Shown here: piece after piece, positions 50,174-58,658 of the stretch
How the letters are laid out: each line of letters starts with the position of its first letter
How positions within the stretch are numbered: position 1 is the first letter of the stretch
Origin: Amycolatopsis roodepoortensis
GTDB taxonomy: Bacteria > Actinomycetota > Actinomycetes > Mycobacteriales > Pseudonocardiaceae
Direction: 5' to 3'
Length of the DNA stretch: 64,000 nucleotides
Assembly (NCBI RefSeq): GCF_014873915.1
Contig: NZ_JADBEJ010000005.1
Span: 2,976,001 to 3,040,000, forward strand
Notes under the pieces: model-generated
What the model was told of the DNA's origin: nothing
The model's input: the letters and a program-made list of their open reading frames with translations, nothing else
Databases searched by the model: none
Made by a program: the position numbers and the translations under genes

Positions 50174-50222
50174 GGGGTGTGTGGAAATAGAGACGTTGAG
50201 TGTCCCTATTTCCACACACCCC
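50174..50222. repeat. Family B palindrome, copy 2
   Basis: Arms of 21 bases (50174-50194 and 50202-50222) with one mismatch around the same loop GTTGAGT as at 29751-29797. The two copies are 20 kb apart, one outside and one inside the antibiotic cluster. Confidence 0.9.
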
Positions 50223-50245
50223 GCCACGAGAGGACCAGTCACAAC

Positions 50246-50268
50246 TACGTGAAGGGGTCCTTCACGTA
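50246..50268. repeat. Short family D palindrome
   Basis: TACGTGAAGG-GGT-CCTTCACGTA, a 23-base palindrome followed by ACTCGCAGCA, the same junction as in the longer family D copy at 50067-50121. Confidence 0.75.
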
Positions 50269-50287
50269 CTCGCAGCAGATAGAGCAC

Positions 50288-50340
50288 GTCGCGAAAGCCA
50301 CTTTCGGGACATCAGACGTCCCGAAAGTGGCTTTCGCGAC
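50288..50340. repeat. Family A nested palindrome, copy 5
   Basis: Perfect 23-base arms (50288-50310 and 50318-50340) around the loop ATCAGAC. It ends 19 bp before the stop of the methyltransferase gene and closes the 425-bp palindrome-packed gap 49934-50358 where two operons converge. Confidence 0.92.
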
Positions 50341-50358
50341 ACGGGCCGGGGCAACCGA

Positions 50359-51399
50359 TCAGGGCTTGGTCCCGGTCACCAGCGCGTGCTCGAACGGCAG
50401 CTCCACCGAGCGCACGTCCACACAACCCACCGACTTGAGCCACGCCGACGCCTCGGCCTGCGGCCAGGCCATCCCCCGCCCGGTGGCGAGAATGTTGAGG
50501 TACAACGAAAGCCGCGCGGAGAGCGGGCCGCCGGTCTCGTCGTCCGCGGCCGCGAACCCGTAGATCGAGATCTTCCCGCCCGACGGCAGCACCTCGTACG
50601 CCTTGGCCAGCAGCATGACGCACTGCTCGGCCGTGAAGGTGTCGAGCACGTGGCTGAACAGAGCGTGGTCGGTGCCGCCGGGGAAGGCGTCGGTCAGCAG
50701 GTCGGCCGGGTGCAGGGTGAGCCTGTCGGTGACCTCGGCGGGCACGCGCTGCGAGGCCAGCTCCACGCTGCTGGGCAGATCGAGCAAGGTGGCCTTGAGG
50801 CCGGGGTTGGCCTTCAGCAGGGCCGCCGCCGTGGTGCCGTCGCCGCCACCGACGTCGAGCAGGTGCCGCGACGACTTGACGTCGATGTGCTCCAGCAGCC
50901 CCGGCATCGTCTGCAGCGAGAACGCCGACATCGCCGTGTAGAAGATCCGCGCCTTCTCCGGGTCGTTGCCGAGCCGCGCGTACAGCGTGTCCCCCGGGCC
51001 GTCGAGGGCGTCGAGGGCCTCGTTGGTACCGGCGCGCAGCGCGGAGGTCATCCGCGCGAACGCCGGGTAGTAGATGGTCTTCCAGCTGAGCAGGATGTGC
51101 TGCCAGCTCTCCGGTCCGGTCGTGGCGAGCAGTTCGGTCGCGACCGGGTGGTTCACATAGTCGACGCCCCGCTTCTCGATCAGGCCCGACGTGGTCAGCG
51201 CGAGCATCAGGACGCGCACCTTGTGCGGCTCCAGGCCGGTGAACTCACCGAGCGCCGCGGCGTCGGCGCCGCCGCGCTCTTCCAGGAAGTCGAAGATGTC
51301 CAACTCGATACCGGACACCACCGCGTTGAACAGGGCAGGACCGTTGGCGATCAGCTGGAAACGGCGGTGGACCTCGGTGGAGTCGAGCGATTCCTGCAT
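50359..51399 (-). CDS. SAM-dependent O-methyltransferase family protein (cluster tailoring)
   Basis: 346 residues from the ATG at 51399. A helical dimerisation domain (LIANGPALFNAVVSGIELDIFDFL) precedes a class I methyltransferase core: HLLDVGGGDGTTAAALLKANP (SAM loop), ATLLDLPSSVELA, and FSHVLDTFTAEQCVMLL. This is the plant-O-methyltransferase/TcmN-like family. Ristocetin needs two methyl groups, a C-terminal methyl ester and a C-methyl on the aromatic ring of residue 3. The gene is one of two candidates; which does which cannot be read from sequence. It is the last gene of the long tailoring operon. Confidence 0.85.
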   Translation of the reverse strand: MQESLDSTEVHRRFQLIANGPALFNAVVSGIELDIFDFLEERGGADAAALGEFTGLEPHKVRVLMLALTTSGLIEKRGVDYVNHPVATELLATTGPESWQHILLSWKTIYYPAFARMTSALRAGTNEALDALDGPGDTLYARLGNDPEKARIFYTAMSAFSLQTMPGLLEHIDVKSSRHLLDVGGGDGTTAAALLKANPGLKATLLDLPSSVELASQRVPAEVTDRLTLHPADLLTDAFPGGTDHALFSHVLDTFTAEQCVMLLAKAYEVLPSGGKISIYGFAAADDETGGPLSARLSLYLNILATGRGMAWPQAEASAWLKSVGCVDVRSVELPFEHALVTGTKP

Positions 51400-51462
51400 C
51401 GGCAGTTTTCCTTTCCGGCCGGCGGAGAATTCCGCAGACGTTGAGAACGACACCGGCCCGCC

Positions 51463-53310
51463 TCAGAACGAGCCGGACGCCGGTCCGGCATTGGCGTCGA
51501 AAGAGCTGCCGGAGTAATCGGGATGGAGTACGGAGAAGGCATAGGTGGCGGGCGCGGCGATCATCGCCGCGACACCGACGACGAGGGCGGCGGTGACCAG
51601 TGATTTCGAAGCGTTCTCACGCGTTCGAGCCACGATCAGCACGACGAGGGCGGCCACCCCGAGTGCGAGCGTGCCCCATTTCGCCCACGGCAGGAAGTTC
51701 GGGTAATGGGACCACAGCCAGGCGCCCCAAGCCAGCTCCGCCGCGATGGCGATCGGCAGGATCCAGCCCTGCCTGCCGCCGCTGTGGTACGCCCGCCAGA
51801 AAGTGACGATGCCGAGCGCGGAAAGCGCGGCGATCGCCGGAGCGAGAGAGGCCACGTACGCGGTGTGCGCGACAGCGCTCGCGCTGAAGACGAAGAGGAA
51901 GGTCACCAGCCAGACGCCCCACATCACCAGCCCGCCGCGCACCGGGTCGGTGCGCTCGGCGCGGCGCCACCACCAGAGCCCGCACAGCAGGGACAGCAGG
52001 GCGAGCGGGAACAGCCAGGCGATCGCGACGCCGAGGTGACCGTCGAGCAGTTTGGTCGCCCCCATCGGATCCGCGCGAGTCTCCATTTTGGACTCGTCCG
52101 GCTGCGGGCCGCCAGGGCCGAGCGGCTGACCGCCCTCGGCCTTCGGGCCGAAGTCGCCGTTCTGCTCGTCCTGGTGTTTGGTGCCGAAGTTCCCGTTCTC
52201 GTCCAGCCCCTGGCCGCCGCCGGGGCCTTGCGGATCACCGGGGCCACCGCCGGAGCCGTCACCCGGCCCGCCCTCGGGACCACCAGGGCCGGGGAAGTCG
52301 CCAGGACCGCCACCGGGGCCGCCAGGCCCACCAGGGAAGTCGCCAGGACCGCCTTCGGGACCGCCAGGACCGCCACCGGGGCCGCCCGGGCCGAGCGACG
52401 GCAGGCCACCGCGGCCGTTGGGGTCCTCGGCGCCGGGCAGGTGGATGCCGACGCGGCCGAGGCCGTTGTAGCCGAACACCATGGCGAACGCGCTGTTGTT
52501 CGTGGTGCCGCTGATATGCGGACGCGAGCTGTCCGGGGTGAAGGTGTAGAGCGCGATCCACGACAGCGACACCGCCAGCGTCACCACACCGGCGAGCGCC
52601 AGATGCTTCACCCGGCGGCGCAGCTCGACCGGGGCGCTCAGCAGGTAGCCGATGGCCAGCGCGGGCAGGATCATCCACGCCTGCACCATTTTCGCCTGGA
52701 AGCCGATGCCGACCCAGACACCGGCCCAGACGAGCGACCGGAGCCGCGCCTCGAGCACGGCGCGCTGGTAGGCGTCCACGGCCAGCACCAGGCACATGGT
52801 GAGCAGGCCGTCCTGCATGCTGTGCCCGAACATGGACGCCAGGACCGGGGTGAGGGTGAAGATGCCGGCGGCGAGCAGGCCGGGCACCACACCCGCCCAG
52901 CGGCGCACGACCCGGTACAGCACCAGTACCGAGATCACGCCTTCGATCACCTGCGGCAGCGCCAGCGACCATTCGTGGTAGCCGAAGATCTTCGCCGAGA
53001 TGGCCTGCGGCGCGAACGATCCGGCGAGTTTGTCGAGCGTGTACGTCGCTCCCGGGTCGACAGTGCCGTAGAAGAACGCCTTCCAGCTCTCGGACATGCT
53101 CTTGGCCGTGTCCGAGTACAACGGCGCGAAGTCGACCCTCGGCAGGTTCCAGGCGTAGAGCACCAAGGCCACGAAGGCGATGCCCAGCAGCACCGGCCGG
53201 GCCCACCGCGGCTGATCGGCGGGTGAGCGCCAGAACGCCCAGCGGCCGCGCACACCTTCAGGGGCGGGGTCCGGTGACGGTGACGGCAGATGGGTGAGTG
53301 TTGCGGACAC
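51463..53310 (-). CDS. GT39 membrane glycosyltransferase with a Gly/Pro-rich insert
   Basis: 615 residues from a GTG at 53310 with GCGAGG upstream. Family features are the first helix PVLLGIAFVALVLYAWNLP, the acidic loop LPRVDFAPLYSDTAKSMSESW, and about ten helices (VIEGVISVLVLYRVVRRW, LAIGYLL, VVTLAVSLSWIALYTF). Near residues 300-390 the external loop contains an unusual run of GGPGG, GGPGD and PEGGPGD repeats plus an acidic Asn-rich stretch, absent from the first GT39. Like other PMT/ArnT-type proteins it transfers a sugar from a lipid carrier outside the cell. It is a second candidate for mannosylation or arabinosylation of ristocetin. Confidence 0.8.
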   Translation of the reverse strand: MSATLTHLPSPSPDPAPEGVRGRWAFWRSPADQPRWARPVLLGIAFVALVLYAWNLPRVDFAPLYSDTAKSMSESWKAFFYGTVDPGATYTLDKLAGSFAPQAISAKIFGYHEWSLALPQVIEGVISVLVLYRVVRRWAGVVPGLLAAGIFTLTPVLASMFGHSMQDGLLTMCLVLAVDAYQRAVLEARLRSLVWAGVWVGIGFQAKMVQAWMILPALAIGYLLSAPVELRRRVKHLALAGVVTLAVSLSWIALYTFTPDSSRPHISGTTNNSAFAMVFGYNGLGRVGIHLPGAEDPNGRGGLPSLGPGGPGGGPGGPEGGPGDFPGGPGGPGGGPGDFPGPGGPEGGPGDGSGGGPGDPQGPGGGQGLDENGNFGTKHQDEQNGDFGPKAEGGQPLGPGGPQPDESKMETRADPMGATKLLDGHLGVAIAWLFPLALLSLLCGLWWWRRAERTDPVRGGLVMWGVWLVTFLFVFSASAVAHTAYVASLAPAIAALSALGIVTFWRAYHSGGRQGWILPIAIAAELAWGAWLWSHYPNFLPWAKWGTLALGVAALVVLIVARTRENASKSLVTAALVVGVAAMIAAPATYAFSVLHPDYSGSSFDANAGPASGSF

Positions 53311-53323
53311 TCCGGTACCTCGC

Positions 53324-54142
53324 TTAACCGTTGTTTTCGTCGAGGAGAACGGGCCAGGTGGTTTCGCCGAATCCGCCCCGCGGCGAGTTCTTCCGCGCGT
53401 GCTCGTCCAGCCTTGCGAACAGATTCTTGTTCCTGCCGTTGAGCATCGCCAGCTGCGAAGAATAGCACTCGACGGCTTCTCGCTTCCGTTTCCAAGTCTC
53501 CGTCGTCGCGGATTCGAATTCGGAGGTGCCGAGCCGGAAACCGGCGGGAAGTTCGATCGTTCCCGGTTTGAACATCGAATAGGGAAGGTCTTCCCAGAGC
53601 CGTATCGGAACGTTCTTCGCGCGCGCGGCGGAGGACGCTGCCAACGCGGCGTCACGGGTGGCCAGGTTGTCGGGATGGTCGACGACGGCCGCGCACGTGA
53701 CGATCAGCGTCGGCTCGAACTCCGTGACGGTCGCCTCGATGTCGTCCCTGATCTCGGCGACCAGACCGTCGTCGCCCGGTGAATCCTGGGCCACCGCGAG
53801 CTTTTGCCCGCCCTCCACGTGATCGGTGAGCCACCGGCCGTCCGGCAGCCTCCGGTAGATGGAGTCGAGGAACCGGCCGTGCCGGTACGCCAGCCCGAGG
53901 TGGGTGAGCGCGGCGATGTCCTCGTTGCGGCGATGGAGCGGCGCGTCGTCCTCCGGGGAAAGACCCCAGACCGCGTGCATTCGTTCCGCCGCCGCGGAAT
54001 AGGGAGGCGGAGCCGTTCCCGCGAAGACCGTGTAGACGAGTACCTCCGCGCCGTCCAGCGCCGCTTGGGCGAGGCTCGCGCCGAGGGAAAGGACCGCGTC
54101 GTCCAAATGCGGGGAGATCGCCAGCAGCCGGCGTGGAATCAT
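53324..54142 (-). CDS. LmbE/PIG-L-type N-acetylglucosaminyl deacetylase
   Basis: 272 residues from the ATG at 54142; a TTG 12 codons upstream is possible. The zinc motif is LLAISPHLDDAVLSLGASLA (HxDD) with a later DHPDNLATRDA (HPDH-like, here HPDN). Homologues in teicoplanin-type clusters remove the acetyl of an N-acetylglucosamine on residue 4. Ristocetin has no such sugar, so the substrate here is unclear: a relic, a different acyl sugar or a general protection role. It sits between GT39 and a GT1 gene in the same operon. Confidence 0.82.
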   Translation of the reverse strand: MIPRRLLAISPHLDDAVLSLGASLAQAALDGAEVLVYTVFAGTAPPPYSAAAERMHAVWGLSPEDDAPLHRRNEDIAALTHLGLAYRHGRFLDSIYRRLPDGRWLTDHVEGGQKLAVAQDSPGDDGLVAEIRDDIEATVTEFEPTLIVTCAAVVDHPDNLATRDAALAASSAARAKNVPIRLWEDLPYSMFKPGTIELPAGFRLGTSEFESATTETWKRKREAVECYSSQLAMLNGRNKNLFARLDEHARKNSPRGGFGETTWPVLLDENNG

Positions 54143-54206
54143 GGTGCTGATTTTGGTTACCGCCTTGTCTGGCTTCAACGGGATGGGCCTGGACAGTGCT
54201 CGGGTC

Positions 54207-55331
54207 TCAACGCGTAACCGCCGCGCGCACGAGGTCCGCGGCCACCGTCGTCCCGTCGGTGCGGATCGTGCCGGCGACGGTTTTCGCGCGTGCCGCGGTT
54301 TCCGGGGTCAGCGCCGTGACGAGCGCGGCGGACAGCGAATCGACGGTCGGGTTCGAGCCGTCGTGCGCCACCCCGATCCCGAGCTCGGCCACCTTGGCGG
54401 CGAAATGCGGGTGGTCCGCGATCTGCGGAACCACGATCTGCGGAACCCCCGCCAGCGCCGCCACATGCGTCGTGCCGGTGCCGCCGTGGTGGACCGCGGC
54501 GGCCACTCGGCCGAAGAGTGCCTGCAGGTTTTCCTCGCCGACGGCGAGGCAGTCGCCGCCGTCGTCCGGCAGCGTCAAACCCGCCCAGCCGTGGGAAAGA
54601 ACGACCCGGCGTCCCTGGGCACGGATCGCCTCGACGGCCACCTTGGCGACGCCGTCGGGAGCGGGCGAACAGCCGAATCCCACGTACACCGGCGCCGGGC
54701 CTGCCTCGAGAAACGCTTCCAGCTCAGCGGAAAGCGGACGGTCGTCGGCGTGGATCCACGCGCCGGTCTGAACACCTGCCGCCGGTGCCAGGAGCGGATC
54801 CGCCGCCAGCAAAGGTTTGTCGGTGGTGCTGAAGTCGTACAGGTTCTTCACCGGCGGAAGACCGATCGACGCCCGAAGCTCGTTGAGCGCGCCGCCGAAC
54901 ATCCCGTCGGCACCGTTGTTGTACATGCCCCGGTGTTCGGGCGACGGCACCAGCGCCGGCGAAGGAACGACGTAGAAGTACGGGATGCCCAGCTTCTCGG
55001 CCACCGAGCGGACACCGATCGCGCCCGACAGCAGGCCGGTCGCCACCACCGCGTCGCAGCCTTCGGCGGCCGCCGGGATCTTGTCGAACTGCTCGGCGAT
55101 CCCCGCGATCGCGGCTTCGGGTGATTCCGGCGGACCGCCCAGCTTGCCCGCCTCTTCGAGCACCGGCTTGCCGACCACGACATGCGGCACGCCGACCTCG
55201 GCCAGCCGTCCGGTGTAGTCGGGCGGTGCGCACATCCGCACCTCATCGCCTTGCTCGCGCAACCGCAGCGCCAATGCCACCAGCGGTTCGACCTCGCCGC
55301 GGGTTCCGTACGACCAAAACAACACGCGCAT
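54207..55331 (-). CDS. GT1 glycosyltransferase of the glycopeptide Gtf family (I)
   Basis: 374 residues, 10-30 shorter than its three paralogues. It begins MRVLFWSYGTRGEVEPLVALALRLR and has the family segments FDKIPAAAEGCDAVVATGLLSGAIGVRSVAEKLGIPYFY, GVQTGAWIHADDRPLSAELEAFLEAGPAPVYVGFGC and the donor loop AAAVHHGGTGTTHVAALAGVPQIVVPQIADHP. The acceptor loop between 140 and 165 is shortened. It should use a nucleotide-activated sugar and add to the tetrasaccharide. It is separated from the other three Gtfs by a methyltransferase gene. Confidence 0.88.
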   Translation of the reverse strand: MRVLFWSYGTRGEVEPLVALALRLREQGDEVRMCAPPDYTGRLAEVGVPHVVVGKPVLEEAGKLGGPPESPEAAIAGIAEQFDKIPAAAEGCDAVVATGLLSGAIGVRSVAEKLGIPYFYVVPSPALVPSPEHRGMYNNGADGMFGGALNELRASIGLPPVKNLYDFSTTDKPLLAADPLLAPAAGVQTGAWIHADDRPLSAELEAFLEAGPAPVYVGFGCSPAPDGVAKVAVEAIRAQGRRVVLSHGWAGLTLPDDGGDCLAVGEENLQALFGRVAAAVHHGGTGTTHVAALAGVPQIVVPQIADHPHFAAKVAELGIGVAHDGSNPTVDSLSAALVTALTPETAARAKTVAGTIRTDGTTVAADLVRAAVTR

Positions 55332-55351
55332 TTCGTATCCCCTGGTGTACT

Positions 55352-56164
55352 TCAGCGCCGGACCGCGGCGATGCCGACCGTGGCGTAGTTGATGGTGAAG
55401 GAACCACCGATCTCGTCGATGGCCGAGCCGAGATACGCCAGGAACCGGGCGCGCGCGTCCTCCGCGAGGTGGTTGAGCCCGCCCTGGGTCGGGATCTGGT
55501 CCAGCCACTCGTCACGGGTGCAGACACGCGACCACTCGAAGCGCAGTTCCTCCGGCCGGCTGAACGCGCCGGTCCGGAGAATGCCTTCGGCCGCCTTCAC
55601 GTACTGCTTGGCGTAGACCTGCTGGACGTACTCCTCGACGTCTTCGTCCTTTTTGGACGGCGGCTCGAACTTCACGTCCGGCATCGCGTGCCGGTACGCC
55701 TCCCCCTGCGCCGTCATGACGGCCTCCGGCAGCTCGAAACCGTTGTCGAACAACGCGATCAGGCCATTCGGCGCGAGCACGTCCGCCACTTTGGCCGCGC
55801 CCGCGAACGGGTCCACCCAATGCCAGGCGGTCCCCGAGGTGACCGCGTCGAAGGTGCGGCCCGCCGGGTCCCAGTCCTCGAACTTGGCGACCTCGACGTC
55901 CAGCCCGCGCCTGCGGGCGACCTCCGCCATCCGCGCGTCCGGCTCGACGCCGAGCACCGAGCAGCCCGCCGCCTGGAACGGGCGGGACGAGAGGCCGGTG
56001 CCGCAGCCGACGTCCACGAAGTTCTTGCCGGGGCTCATCGAGACGACCCGGTCGACCAGTGCTTCGGGGTAGGTGGGCCGGGCGCGGTCGTACCGTTCGG
56101 CGTCGGCGCCGAACCACTGCGCCATCTGCCGGTTCTCGTGCGGTGCTGCAGCCAGATCGGACAT
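55352..56164 (-). CDS. Class I SAM methyltransferase (Methyltransf_11/25 type)
   Basis: 270 residues with GTGAGGAAA before the ATG. The SAM-binding motif I is KNFVDVGCGTGLSSRPFQ (near residue 48), followed by VLGVEPDARMAE and TFDAVTSGTAWHWVDP. The C-terminal part has IPTQGGLNHLAEDARARFLAYLG. The fold resembles small-molecule N- and C-methyltransferases such as glycopeptide MtfA. Since the predicted product is not N-methylated but has a ring C-methyl and a methyl ester, this is the second methyltransferase needed. It lies between two Gtf genes. Confidence 0.85.
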   Translation of the reverse strand: MSDLAAAPHENRQMAQWFGADAERYDRARPTYPEALVDRVVSMSPGKNFVDVGCGTGLSSRPFQAAGCSVLGVEPDARMAEVARRRGLDVEVAKFEDWDPAGRTFDAVTSGTAWHWVDPFAGAAKVADVLAPNGLIALFDNGFELPEAVMTAQGEAYRHAMPDVKFEPPSKKDEDVEEYVQQVYAKQYVKAAEGILRTGAFSRPEELRFEWSRVCTRDEWLDQIPTQGGLNHLAEDARARFLAYLGSAIDEIGGSFTINYATVGIAAVRR

Positions 56165-56189
56165 TTTCCTCACCCTGGTCGGTTGATGG

Positions 56190-57404
56190 TCAGACGGAAA
56201 CGCGGCCGACGGCGGCACGCAGGCGCTCGGCGGCCACGGTCGTCCCATCGGTGCCGATCGTGTCCGCGACGGCTTTCGCGCGGGCCCGGGTCTCCGGGGA
56301 CAGCGCCGTGGCCAGCGCGGCGGACAGCGAGTCGAAGGTCGGGGCCGGGCCGAACTCCTCGAACGCCACGCCGATGCCCAGCGCGGCCACCTGCTCGGCG
56401 AAGTACGGCTGGTCGGTGATCTGCGGCAGCACGACCTGCGGAATCCCCGCCCGAGCGGCGACCGTCGTCGTGCCCCCGCCGGCGTGGTGGACGACGGCGG
56501 CGACACGGCCGAACAGCGCCTGGAGGTTCACCTCTCCGACGGCGAAACAGTCGGCTCCGTCGTCGGGCAGGGCCATGTCCGCCCAGCCCCGCGAGAGGAC
56601 CACCCGGTGTCCCTGCGCGCGGATGGCCTCGACGGCCAGCTTCACCGTGTCCGCGATTTCGGGCGTACTGCCGAAACCGACGTACACCGGCGGCGGACCG
56701 GCGGCGAGGAACGTCTCCAGGTCGGCGGGAAGCGGCCGCTCGTCGGGCAGGATCCACGCGCCGGTCTGCACGGCGCCGAGTTCGGGCCGGGGAGGAGCGA
56801 GCACCGGGTCCGCCGCCATCCAGGGCTGTTCGGTGAAGCCGTACTGGACGAGGTTCTCCACCGGCGGCAGGCCGAGCGCCGCGCGACGGGCGTTGAACAC
56901 GTCCGAGTACCGCCGGGAGAAGACCTCGTTGTAGAAGTCCCACAGCGCCCGGTTGTCGTCCAAGGCCTCCTCGGGCGGCCGTCCGTCGCCCCGCGACAGG
57001 GGCGGCGGGTAGTACGGCGACGGCAGATAGATCGGGCAGTAGGCGGCGTAGAAGTACGGGATGCCCAGGCTTTCCGCCACCGACCGCACGCCGATGGCGG
57101 CGGACAGGACGCCGGTCGCCAGCACCACGTCACAGCCCTCGGCCGCCGCCGGGACCGCGTCGAACTGCTCGGCGAGCTCGTCGGCGGGGCGCCTCGGTTC
57201 CGGCCCTTCCGTCATCCCCCGCATCATGGCGTGCAACGACTGCCCGACCGGGACGACCGGGATGCCGAACTCGGTCAGCCGCTCCTCGGTGTCCGGCGGC
57301 GCGCACACCCGCACCTCGGTGCCGAGTTCCCGCAACCGCACCGCCAGCGCGACCACCGGTTCGACGTCTCCGCGGAGTCCAGTCGTCGACAACAACACAC
57401 GCAT
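56190..57404 (-). CDS. GT1 glycosyltransferase of the glycopeptide Gtf family (II)
   Basis: 404 residues. Start MRVLLSTTGLRGDVEPVVALAVRLRELG, then FDAVPAAAEGCDVVLATGVLSAAIGVRSVAESLGIPYFYA. A 25-residue proline-rich acceptor loop (IYLPSPYYPPPLSRGDGRPPEE) is longer than in paralogue I. The donor loop is VHHAGGGTTTVAARAGIPQVVLPQITDQPYF, with HHAGG replacing the usual HHGG. It likely extends the sugar chain on residue 4, for example with rhamnose, but the sugar cannot be read from sequence. Confidence 0.88.
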   Translation of the reverse strand: MRVLLSTTGLRGDVEPVVALAVRLRELGTEVRVCAPPDTEERLTEFGIPVVPVGQSLHAMMRGMTEGPEPRRPADELAEQFDAVPAAAEGCDVVLATGVLSAAIGVRSVAESLGIPYFYAAYCPIYLPSPYYPPPLSRGDGRPPEEALDDNRALWDFYNEVFSRRYSDVFNARRAALGLPPVENLVQYGFTEQPWMAADPVLAPPRPELGAVQTGAWILPDERPLPADLETFLAAGPPPVYVGFGSTPEIADTVKLAVEAIRAQGHRVVLSRGWADMALPDDGADCFAVGEVNLQALFGRVAAVVHHAGGGTTTVAARAGIPQVVLPQITDQPYFAEQVAALGIGVAFEEFGPAPTFDSLSAALATALSPETRARAKAVADTIGTDGTTVAAERLRAAVGRVSV

Positions 57405-57419
57405 CTCGTACCCCTGGCT

Positions 57420-58637
57420 TCAGACGGAAACGCGGTCGACCGCGTCGAGGAGGAATTTCGCGGCCACGGCTGCCCCGTCGGTGCGGACCGTGCCCGCCAC
57501 GGCCGCCGCCCGCGCCCGGGTTTCCGGGGCGAGTGCCGTTTCGAGCGCGGCCGACAGGGACTCGAAGGTCGGTGTCGGGCCGTCGTGCGCCACGCCGATG
57601 CCCAGCTCGGCCACCCGGCCGGCGAAGTACGGCTGGTCCGCGATCTGCGGGACCACGACCTGCGGGACACCTGCCCGCGTCGCCGTGGTCGTCGTGCCAG
57701 CGCCTCCGTGATGGACGGCGGCGGCGACCCGGCCGAACAGGAGTTGCTGGTTGCCCTCGCCCGCGGCGAAGCAGTCGCTCCGGTCGTCGATCAGCGCGAG
57801 ATCGGCCCAGCCGCGGGAAATGATCACGCGGCGGCCGTGGGCGCGCACCGCCTCGATGGCGACCTTGGCGGCCTCTTCGGGAGCGCGCATGCTGCCGAAA
57901 CCGACGTACACCGGCGGCGGACCGGCGGCGAGGAACGCCTCCAGCTCCGGGGACAGCGGCCGCTGGTCGGGCAGTGTCCAAGCGCCCGTCTGGACGACAT
58001 CGAGATTTGTCGGCTGGAGCGGGGCGAGGGACGCGTCGGCGGCCAGCAGGGGGTGATCGGTGAAGCCGTACCCGAAGACGTCCTCGACCGGCGGGAGGCC
58101 GATCGCGGCCCGCTGGCTGTTGAGCGGCTCGCCGAAGCGGTTGAGCGCGCTCCGGCTGTTGCGCTCCCACAGCGCCCGGTTGTCGGTGCCTTCCGGCGCG
58201 GGAGGCTCGCCGAGCGGGGGCGGCGGCGCGTAATGCGGCGACGGGATGAAGCGCGGGCAGTAGAAGCCGTAGAAGTACGGGATGCCGAGCTTCTCCGCCA
58301 CCGACCGGACGGCGACCGCGGTGGCCAGCATCCCGGTCGTCACCACGACGTCGCAGCCCTCGGCGGCCGCCGGGACCTCGGCGAACTGGACGGCCATCGC
58401 CTCGGCCGAAAGCCGCGGCCCGTCCTCGGGGGACGGCGGCTTCGCCCCCTTGATCGCGGTGCGGGTCGAACCTCCGACCGGGACCAGCGGGACACCGACC
58501 TCGGCCAGCCGTTCGGAGGAGTCCGGTGGCGCGGCCATCCGCACCTCGGCGCCCGCCTCCCGCAGCCGTACGGCCAACGCCACCAGCGGTTCGACGTCTC
58601 CCCGGCTTCCGGACGTCGCCAGCAACACGCGCTTCAC
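57420..58637 (-). CDS. GT1 glycosyltransferase, GtfB/GtfE-like (glucosyltransferase candidate)
   Basis: 405 residues. The sequence runs close to GtfB of vancomycin-type clusters: MKRVLLATSGSRGDVEPLVAL, PAPEGTDNRALWERNSRSAL, GLPPVEDVFGYGFTDHPLLAADASLAPLQPT, and donor loop VHHGGAGTTTTATRAGVPQVVVPQIADQPYFAG. GtfB/E-type enzymes attach the first glucose to residue 4 of the aglycone, the base of the ristocetin tetrasaccharide. It is followed 15 bases on by paralogue II and preceded by the GtfA-like gene. Confidence 0.85.
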   Translation of the reverse strand: MKRVLLATSGSRGDVEPLVALAVRLREAGAEVRMAAPPDSSERLAEVGVPLVPVGGSTRTAIKGAKPPSPEDGPRLSAEAMAVQFAEVPAAAEGCDVVVTTGMLATAVAVRSVAEKLGIPYFYGFYCPRFIPSPHYAPPPPLGEPPAPEGTDNRALWERNSRSALNRFGEPLNSQRAAIGLPPVEDVFGYGFTDHPLLAADASLAPLQPTNLDVVQTGAWTLPDQRPLSPELEAFLAAGPPPVYVGFGSMRAPEEAAKVAIEAVRAHGRRVIISRGWADLALIDDRSDCFAAGEGNQQLLFGRVAAAVHHGGAGTTTTATRAGVPQVVVPQIADQPYFAGRVAELGIGVAHDGPTPTFESLSAALETALAPETRARAAAVAGTVRTDGAAVAAKFLLDAVDRVSV

Positions 58638-58658
58638 GTAATTCCCCGTTCTTTCAGT

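Noticed and set aside
50359..51399. N-methyltransferase MtfA
   Set aside because: The protein belongs to the O-methyltransferase-2 type with a dimerisation domain, and the predicted product is not N-methylated.
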